A DNA stretch of 5,326 nt, from the NCBI GenBank assembly GCA_946886185.1, contig CAMPIC010000250.1:1-5326 (forward strand), written 5' to 3'. Positions 1-4,274 of this stretch are shown here, in pieces; within the stretch, counting starts at the first letter, position 1; each line of letters starts with the position of its first letter. The position numbers were made by a program, and so were the translations under genes. The notes beneath the pieces were generated by a model. The model did not search any database and was not told where the DNA came from. It was given only the letters and a program-made list of their open reading frames with translations. The DNA is from an uncultured bacterium. GTDB taxonomy: Bacteria > Eisenbacteria > RBG-16-71-46 > CAIMUX01.

Positions 1-930
1 CATCGCTCGCAGAACCTGCTTCTCCACGTCATGGAGAATGGCGTCCACTTCCGACTCGTGTGCTGGATGCGATTCGGCAAAACCGACGCGCACTTCGCGC
101 GTCACCGTCTCGATCGCATCGCGTTGCGCCTGTTTTCCACGAATGCGGAACGCTTCGGCGAGCCGGCGGGAGGCGGCTTGATTCACCGCGGCCACCAGCT
201 CCGGGTCTGGTTGGATCGTCGTGAAGGAGCGCGGAGCGGGGGCCACGGACTCCTTCGCTTGTCCCAGGAGCTCGAACAGCGGCTTCGCGGCCGCGGATAC
301 CTTTTCGATCGCGGCGACCACATCGGCCTCCGGGACTTCCTGTGCCAGACCTTCCAGCATCACGAGACCGTCCGGCCCGATCGACACCACCATGTCGAGG
401 AGCGCCGATTCGCGTTCTTTCGCGGTGGGGAGCACGCGAATCGCGCCCTCGTGCGTCTTGACCACGCGCAGTCCCACCACCGGACCGCGAAATGGAATGT
501 CAGAGACATGCAGAGCCGCGGCGCCTCCCAGGATCGCCAGGATCTCCGGATCTCCATCTGGATCGAACGCGAGCACGTTGCAGTGAATCTGCACCTCGTT
601 GTGATACCCATCGGGAAAGAGCGGGCGAACGGTGCGATCGACCAGCCGGCACGACAGGACCTCGCGGTCGGTGATGCGACCTTCCTTCTTGCGATAGCCT
701 CCGGGGAACTTCCCGGCAGCAGAGAACCGTTCCCGATATTCAACCGTGAGGGGAAAGAAGTCGCTCCCCGGTCGCGCTTCCGGCGCAGCCACCACGGCGA
801 CCAGCACGACCGTGCTCCCGCGGCGGATCAGGACCGAGCCGTTGGCTTGTCGGGCGATGCGTCCCGTTTCGAGCTCGATCGTCACTCCATCGACTTCGCA
901 GGTGCCGCTCCAACGGGGATCCAGCCTCAC
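1..930 (-). CDS. pnp: Polyribonucleotide nucleotidyltransferase (PNPase), N-terminal part, cut by window edge
   Basis: PNPase is a cytoplasmic trimeric 3'-5' exoribonuclease that degrades RNA with phosphate, often within an RNA degradosome. Read leftward from 930, the frame stays open for 310 codons to the edge. This is a little under half of the usual roughly 700 residues. Residues about 12-140 match the first RNase PH-like domain: IELETGRIARQANGSVL (18-34), GKFPGGYRKKEGR (73-85), RLVDRTVRPLFPDGY (95-109). Residues about 238-310 look like the all-alpha linker. The second RNase PH domain with the phosphate-binding active site and the KH and S1 domains lie outside the window. I chose the GTG at 930 because AGGAGG (935-940) sits 4 bases upstream and the N-terminus then has the family length; in-frame ATGs at 945 and 951 lack an SD. 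The family's usual FFRR loop reads YRKK here (79-82), and DRP reads DRT (98-100). No rpsO lies directly upstream. Confidence 0.95.
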   Translation of the reverse strand, partial: MRLDPRWSGTCEVDGVTIELETGRIARQANGSVLIRRGSTVVLVAVVAAPEARPGSDFFPLTVEYRERFSAAGKFPGGYRKKEGRITDREVLSCRLVDRTVRPLFPDGYHNEVQIHCNVLAFDPDGDPEILAILGGAAALHVSDIPFRGPVVGLRVVKTHEGAIRVLPTAKERESALLDMVVSIGPDGLVMLEGLAQEVPEADVVAAIEKVSAAAKPLFELLGQAKESVAPAPRSFTTIQPDPELVAAVNQAASRRLAEAFRIRGKQAQRDAIETVTREVRVGFAESHPAHESEVDAILHDVEKQVLRAM

Positions 931-1032
931 GATTCCTCCTCGCATGCGCATGGTTCGCGCGATCAGGGATGAGCGAAAACGGCGCTTCCTCCGCGCGTCC
1001 GGACGGACGAAGCATTCTGCGCCGGTCGCTGG

Positions 1033-1063
1033 AGCATACACGGGAGACTCGCCGCTCGATCAA
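1033..1063 (-). promoter_or_regulatory. Possible sigma70-type promoter for pnp
   Basis: On the minus strand TTGATC (1063-1058) and TATGCT (1038-1033) each match four of six consensus bases, but the spacer of 19 is long. A start near 1026 would give a leader of about 95 bases before the GTG at 930. Position and strand fit pnp. The match is weak and could be chance. Confidence 0.25.
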
Positions 1064-1098
1064 CAGGGCACCGAGCTCCGGACATGTCGGGAGGGAAA

Positions 1099-1224
1099 GA
1101 GCAACCCCGCTGGGGGGGAACGTCAGCGGGGCGCTCGAGCCGACCGTACGTTGGTCGGCCACATCGACGGCCGCGCCGTCGGCAGGTCGGTCCGGGAAAG
1201 CGCTCGCTTTACCCGAAGCGAAGC
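1099..1224. repeat. Cluster of four adjacent inverted repeats (hairpin array)
   Basis: The first repeat pairs CCCCGCTG (1105-1112) with CAGCGGGG (1124-1131) and is extended by GAGC/GCTC (1099-1102 and 1133-1136). The second pairs GCCGACC (1139-1145) with GGTCGGC (1153-1159). The third pairs CGACGGC (1165-1171) with GCCGTCG (1175-1181) around a 3-base loop. The fourth pairs TCGCTT (1204-1209) with AAGCGA (1216-1221), plus GC/GC across a bulge. A second GGTCGG (1185-1190) could compete for CCGACC. Being inverted repeats, they could fold on either strand. On the minus strand the first is followed by TTGCTCTTT, which is mildly terminator-like. The array could be part of a structured RNA, a transcription barrier between divergent units, or protein-binding sites. 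Function is unknown. Confidence 0.5.
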
Positions 1225-1274
1225 AGGTTCGTCGCGACAATGCGCGTGCCCTCGCGTGCCCACTACGAGAGATT

Positions 1275-1321
1275 CGTGGCTCCACGCTTTGAGGTGTGTG
1301 CTATCTCGTTTACGATAAACG
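1275..1321 (+). promoter_or_regulatory. Candidate sigma70-type promoter with overlapping palindromic operators
   Basis: TTGAGG (1289-1294) and TACGAT (1311-1316) sit 16 bases apart in the most AT-rich part of the gap. Each matches four of six consensus bases. CGTGG-CT-CCACG (1275-1286) abuts the -35 box, and CGTTTA-CGA-TAAACG (1307-1321) covers the -10 box. Palindromes in these places are typical of repressor or activator sites, which is inference here. Transcription would start near 1323 and run into DUF427. Confidence 0.4.
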
Positions 1322-1337
1322 TCTTGTGCGTATGCAG

Positions 1338-1443
1338 AGCGGGCCGGGAATCCCGCTTGGGGAGGTGGTGAGGCTGGCGGAACCCGCTACGATTGGCCTT
1401 TTCACCGTGACCGCGATGCATGGTGCAACCCCGACCATGCACC
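1338..1443 (+). promoter_or_regulatory. Structured 5' leader upstream of the DUF427 gene
   Basis: Three hairpins follow each other. AGCGGG (1338-1343) pairs with CCCGCT (1352-1357). A compound hairpin has GGTGA (1367-1371) with TCACC (1402-1406), GGC (1372-1374) with GCC (1396-1398), and TGGCGG (1375-1380) with CCGCTA (1384-1389) around an AAC loop, one pair being G-U. TGCATGGT (1417-1424) pairs with ACCATGCA (1434-1441), and this competes with GGTGCA (1422-1427) pairing with TGCACC (1438-1443). The order, an extended hairpin then two mutually exclusive stems 41 bases before the start codon, resembles a cis-regulatory RNA. It matches no riboswitch consensus that I know. Confidence 0.3.
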
Positions 1444-1484
1444 GAAGTGGCTATGGGAACCGCTGAGAGAGGCGGGAGGAATGC

Positions 1485-1769
1485 GTGGCTCGTGCGATCT
1501 GGCGAGGAACCGTTCTGGCCGAGAGTGAACAGACTCGCGTCGTGGAAGGAAACCACTACTTCCCGCCCGACTCCATCCACCGGCAGTACTTCAAGAACAG
1601 CGGAACCTACACCGTCTGTCCCTGGAAGGGAGTCGCGAGCTACTACACGATCGAGGTCGACGGCAAACGGATCGAGGATGCAGCTTGGCACTACCCCGAC
1701 CCCAAACCGGCCGCGGAGCAGATTCGCGGATACATCGCATTCTGGAAGGGCGTCGAGGTGGCGCCGTGA
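1485..1769 (+). CDS. DUF427 domain-containing protein
   Basis: The 94-residue product is a single DUF427 domain (the NTP_transf_9 family of Pfam) and has the family's normal length. Diagnostic segments are HYFPPDSI (24-31), CPWKGVASYY (45-54), DAAWHYPDP (65-73) and GYIAFWKGV (82-90). It has no signal peptide or membrane helix, so it should be cytoplasmic. The biochemical role of the family is not established, and the conserved aromatic, Cys and His residues suggest a small ligand pocket only by inference. The GTG at 1485 is chosen because GGGAGGA (1474-1480) lies 4 bases upstream and the domain begins at once; an ATG at 1481 is out of frame and soon stops. It is probably transcribed from the promoter near 1289-1316 through the structured leader. 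The TPR gene starts 95 bases downstream. Confidence 0.9.
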   Translation: MARAIWRGTVLAESEQTRVVEGNHYFPPDSIHRQYFKNSGTYTVCPWKGVASYYTIEVDGKRIEDAAWHYPDPKPAAEQIRGYIAFWKGVEVAP

Positions 1770-1800
1770 GCTCGCCTGACAATCCCGCTGGACGCCTCTT

Positions 1801-1828
1801 CCGCGCGCGAAGAAAATGATCCGCGCGG
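1801..1828 (+). other. GC-only inverted repeat between the DUF427 and TPR genes
   Basis: CCGCGCG (1801-1807) can pair with CGCGCGG (1822-1828) across a 14-base A-rich loop. No T-run follows, so it is not a standard terminator. It may be a pause or mRNA processing site, or chance in GC-rich sequence. Confidence 0.25.
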
Positions 1829-1864
1829 GGCCACACGAGAACATCGACTGAGGAGTGGGGGAGT

Positions 1865-2848
1865 ATGTTCGCGCACCACGTCGTTCTCTGGGGCATCACC
1901 ATCCTGATCCTGACTCCGGGAGGGCCCGGAGATCCACCCGAGTCTTCACGACCCGCGCTTCCGGACTTCGATACGCTCTGGGACTACAGCCAACCGGCTG
2001 CGACCGAGGCCAAGTTTCGGGAGCTCCTGCCGCTCGCCCGCGAGTCGCACGATCTGAGCTATCGCCTTCAGCTCGAAACCCAGATTGCGCGCGCTCTGGG
2101 GCTCCAGCAGCGGTTCGAGGAGGCTCACCGCGTCCTCGACGAAGTGGACTCGGCGCTGGCGAGCGCGACCGAAGATCTCCGTGTGGCGCAGGTGCGGAGC
2201 CTGCTCGAGCGGGGTCGTGCTTTCAATTCCGCGAAGGATCCGGCGCGCGCGAAAGCCTCGTTCACGCGGGCTTGGGAGGTCGCCCGCGAGATCGGCGCTG
2301 ATGGATATGCGGTCGATGCGGCGCACATGATGGCGATCGTCGAGCCGGGCGACGCGGCCGTTCCCTGGTTCGAGCAGGGAGTGGCGCTCGCCGAGACGTC
2401 CCAGGATCCCAAGGCGCGCGGGTGGCTGGGAGCCCTGTACAACAATCTCGGATGGACTTACCACGACGCCGGGAAGCACGAGCAAGCGCTCGGAGTGTTC
2501 ACGAAGGCGCTCGATTGGCGCGTCGCCCGGCAGGACACCACCGGGACACGCATCGCGCAGTGGTGCGTCGGCCGTTGCCTGCGATCGCTCGGTCGGATCG
2601 AAAATGCGCTTTCGATCCAGCAGCAGTTGTCGACCGAGTATGCCGCGGCGGGGGAGCAGGACGGATACGTCGAAGAAGAGCTGGGGGAGTGTTTGCTGGC
2701 GCTCGGCCGTGAGAGCCAAGCCAGGCCGCACTTCGCGGCCGCGTACGGGCTGCTTCGAAGCGACATCTGGCTGGCTCGCGACGAGCCCGCCCGGCTGGCG
2801 CGTCTCCGCGATCTCGGCGGAGTTCCCCCGGATTCGTCCGGTCCGTGA
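1865..2848 (+). CDS. TPR-repeat protein, probably exported or membrane-anchored
   Basis: The 327-residue product is mostly paired helices of tetratricopeptide type, a scaffold for protein-protein contacts. Recognisable helix pairs lie at about 72-99, 110-141, 187-220 (the clearest: ALYNNLGWTYHDAGKHEQALGVFTKAL), 230-260 and 266-298. The pattern is divergent outside the 187-220 unit. Residues 5-17 are hydrophobic and followed by a Gly/Pro-rich stretch, like a signal peptide or N-terminal anchor, but no Lys or Arg precedes them, so export is uncertain. There is no enzymatic domain, and the partner is unknown. The ATG at 1865 has AGGAG (1851-1855) 9 bases upstream and a G-rich run nearer. It may share a transcript with DUF427. 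About 120 bases follow before the next gene without a clear terminator. Confidence 0.85.
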   Translation: MFAHHVVLWGITILILTPGGPGDPPESSRPALPDFDTLWDYSQPAATEAKFRELLPLARESHDLSYRLQLETQIARALGLQQRFEEAHRVLDEVDSALASATEDLRVAQVRSLLERGRAFNSAKDPARAKASFTRAWEVAREIGADGYAVDAAHMMAIVEPGDAAVPWFEQGVALAETSQDPKARGWLGALYNNLGWTYHDAGKHEQALGVFTKALDWRVARQDTTGTRIAQWCVGRCLRSLGRIENALSIQQQLSTEYAAAGEQDGYVEEELGECLLALGRESQARPHFAAAYGLLRSDIWLARDEPARLARLRDLGGVPPDSSGP

Positions 2849-2910
2849 GGCGATGCGTTTCCGGCGGTCCCGCGGAGTGCAGCGCCGCAACGTGCTCGAG
2901 TGCCGACCCG

Positions 2911-2940
2911 ATCTAGCTTTATAGAAACGAGTACTTTACA
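2911..2940 (+). promoter_or_regulatory. AT-rich patch upstream of the membrane-protein gene, possible promoter
   Basis: This short AT-rich block in GC-rich surroundings contains TATAGA (2920-2925), the palindrome AGTACT (2930-2935) and TTTACA (2935-2940). No pair of -35 and -10 boxes with standard spacing is convincing. Its place in the gap before the membrane/regulator pair is the main support. Confidence 0.25.
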
Positions 2941-2970
2941 GGCGCCGGTCGCAACGTCCATCCTTTGAAT

Positions 2971-3576
2971 ATGGCCGATTCGAACGACGACATCCGCAAG
3001 AGGGCCGTGAGCGCCCGCGCCGAGGAAGACCTCCGTTTCATACGCGGCGCGATGGAGCGAGCCTCTTCGTTCACCTGCGTGCCCGGCGTGGGTCAGATCC
3101 TGGTGGGAATGACCGCGTTTCCGGCCGCCTGGATCGCCTCTCGCGCCGCGAGCGAGGTCCACGCGCTGTGGATCTGGATCGCGGATGCGGCCATCGCGGT
3201 CTCCATCGCGATCGCCGCGATCGTTCGCAAGTCCCGCAAGATCGGCGTGACTCTCGACTCGGCGAGCACACACCGGTTCCTGCAGGTGTTCCTGCCCCCG
3301 CTCGGAGCCGCGATGGTTCTGACCGCGGTGCTCGTATTGAGGGCGGACCGTGTGGATCTCGTACGTCCTCTTTGGCTGCTTCTCTATGGAACGGGAGTCA
3401 TGACCGGCGGGGCGTTCTCGATCCGGCTGATCCCGATGATGGGCGTTTCCTTCGTGATCCTCGGGCTTGCGGCGTTCCTGTCGCCCGCCTCCTGGGGCGA
3501 TCTGTACATGGTGGCAGGATTCGGCCTGATTCACATCGTCTTCGGCGCCGTGATCGCGAGGTGGCATGGTGGCTGA
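2971..3576 (+). CDS. Six-helix integral membrane protein, function unknown
   Basis: The 201-residue product has a charged cytoplasmic-type N-terminus (1-33), then six likely membrane helices at about 36-57, 64-85, 104-124, 131-150, 153-171 and 177-196. The loops are short, with Arg/Lys clusters at 86-90 and 125-132. No catalytic motif or transporter signature is visible. The segment LRFIRGAMERASSFTCVPGVGQ (21-42) reads like the conserved start of uncharacterised membrane proteins often found beside winged-helix regulators; that is recollection, not a search. The ATG at 2971 is preferred, with a TTG at 2965 in frame; neither has a clear SD. Its end overlaps the regulator by 11 bases, so the two are surely co-transcribed. 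It might sense or respond to membrane or small-molecule stress under that regulator, which is inference only. Confidence 0.85.
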   Translation: MADSNDDIRKRAVSARAEEDLRFIRGAMERASSFTCVPGVGQILVGMTAFPAAWIASRAASEVHALWIWIADAAIAVSIAIAAIVRKSRKIGVTLDSASTHRFLQVFLPPLGAAMVLTAVLVLRADRVDLVRPLWLLLYGTGVMTGGAFSIRLIPMMGVSFVILGLAAFLSPASWGDLYMVAGFGLIHIVFGAVIARWHGG

Positions 3577-4093
3577 GCGAGCGCGCCGCAAAGAGCAGGC
3601 CGAGGATGACCCCATGACCCATTCCCCCGAGCCGGAAGAGATGACGATCCGCACCGCGCAGGATCTCGACCGGACCATCCATGAGCGGACCCGTCTCGCC
3701 ATCGTGAGCGCACTGGCAGCCACGTCTCGCGCCACGTTCAAGGAGCTCAAGGGGCTGTTGGGTCTCTCTGACGGGAACCTGAGCGTGCACACGCGCAAGC
3801 TGGAGGAGGCGGGCTACGTCCGCTGTCACAAGTCGTTCGCGGCTCGCGTGCCCAAGACCGAGTACGAGCTCACTCCGGCGGGTCGCAAGGCGCTGAGCGC
3901 GTACATCGAGCACATGGAGTCGTTGATCCGCGCGATGCGGGAAGCCGATCAGGTGGACGATCGACCTACTTCCGAGGCAGAGACGGGATCCTCGGCAGAT
4001 TCGGAGATGAAAGGCCCCGGCAAACCAACATCGAAGACAAAGCGTTCGGCGGCGCGTATTCGCTTAGGGCGTCGCGCCAACAAGAAGACGTGA
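3566..4093 (+). CDS. Winged-helix transcriptional regulator (HTH_34/MarR-like) with long basic tail
   Basis: Residues 33-122 form a winged-helix DNA-binding domain of the HTH_34 type, related to MarR/PadR/ArsR regulators. LDRTIHERTRLAIVSAL (34-50) is the first helix, FKELKGLLGLSDGNLSVHTRKLEEAGYV (58-85) covers the helix-turn-helix with the recognition helix near 69-80, and 86-104 is the wing. The helix at 107-127 probably dimerises. These regulators are usually about 100 residues. This one adds a low-complexity acidic linker (129-147) and a tail (148-175) with eleven Lys/Arg after residue 148 and no acid. The gene overlaps the membrane-protein gene by 11 bases, implying translational coupling and likely autoregulation of the pair. 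The ATG at 3566 has GAGG 4 bases upstream. An in-frame ATG at 3614 has GAGG (3602-3605) 8 bases upstream and may be the true start, removing 16 residues outside the domain. Confidence 0.9.
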   Translation: MVAERARRKEQAEDDPMTHSPEPEEMTIRTAQDLDRTIHERTRLAIVSALAATSRATFKELKGLLGLSDGNLSVHTRKLEEAGYVRCHKSFAARVPKTEYELTPAGRKALSAYIEHMESLIRAMREADQVDDRPTSEAETGSSADSEMKGPGKPTSKTKRSAARIRLGRRANKKT

Positions 4094-4121
4094 TCGGCTC
4101 CCGAACCTTCCGGAGCTGATC
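4092..4121 (+). terminator. Hairpin at the end of the regulator gene, possible terminator
   Basis: GATCGGCTCC (4092-4101) pairs with GGAGCTGATC (4112-4121) over ten positions, one of them G-U, with a 10-base loop. It begins inside the stop codon. No T-run follows (the next bases are CCCCGGGAG), so it is not a textbook intrinsic terminator. It may stabilise the 3' end or mark a Rho-dependent stop. Confidence 0.35.
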
Positions 4122-4254
4122 CCCGGGAGTTGACCGCGTAACGGCGGCGTCTCCGGGAGTCCCATCCTCGTATCGAGATGATCGGCCCTTCCGCTTCTTC
4201 CCCGGGATCGCACCGTTCAGGATCGGGATCTCCGGCTGGACGCGGGGACGAACC

Positions 4255-4273
4255 ACGGCGATACTCTCGCCGT
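4255..4273 (+). promoter_or_regulatory. Hairpin just before the ABC ATPase start codon
   Basis: ACGGCGA (4255-4261) pairs perfectly with TCGCCGT (4267-4273) around the loop TACTC, ending one base before the ATG at 4275. It fills the place where an SD would be, and no SD is visible. If transcribed it should hinder ribosome loading, so it may be a translational control element. Alternatively the mRNA is leaderless and this is promoter DNA. Confidence 0.35.
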
Positions 4274-4274
4274 C

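Larger units (their letters stand above)
931..1484. other. Divergent intergenic region, about 550 bases without a convincing gene
   Basis: This gap separates leftward pnp from rightward DUF427. Frames open across it on either strand are arginine/serine-rich and match no family I know. Its content is regulatory or structural: the pnp leader and possible promoter (931-1063), a run of four inverted repeats (1099-1224), a direct repeat of CGCGTGCCC (1243-1251 and 1253-1261), a plus-strand promoter with two overlapping palindromes (1275-1321), and a structured DUF427 leader (1338-1443). A 44-codon frame (ATG 1332, stop 1464-1466) spans that leader but has no SD. I recognise no known riboswitch, tRNA, tmRNA, SRP or RNase P RNA. 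Confidence 0.6.

Noticed and set aside
31..972. Long plus-strand open frame across the left end
   Set aside because: It lies opposite pnp, is rich in Arg/His, and matches nothing I know. It is a shadow of the GC-rich pnp codons.
1372..1398. Resemblance to part of a cobalamin riboswitch (GCGGAACCCGC)
   Set aside because: The other conserved blocks, such as the GCCACTG box and the GGGAAGG region, are absent, and the gene is not a B12 gene.
1481..1528. ATG at 1481 as the DUF427 start
   Set aside because: It is out of frame with the domain and stops after about 15 codons. The GTG at 1485 is in frame with a good SD.
1766..1819. 17-codon frame overlapping the DUF427 stop
   Set aside because: It is very short, has no SD of its own and shows no recognisable sequence.
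2458..3798. 446-codon minus-strand open frame
   Set aside because: It crosses the TPR, membrane and regulator genes, which all have recognisable proteins on the plus strand. Its product is low-complexity Arg/Ser/Gly.
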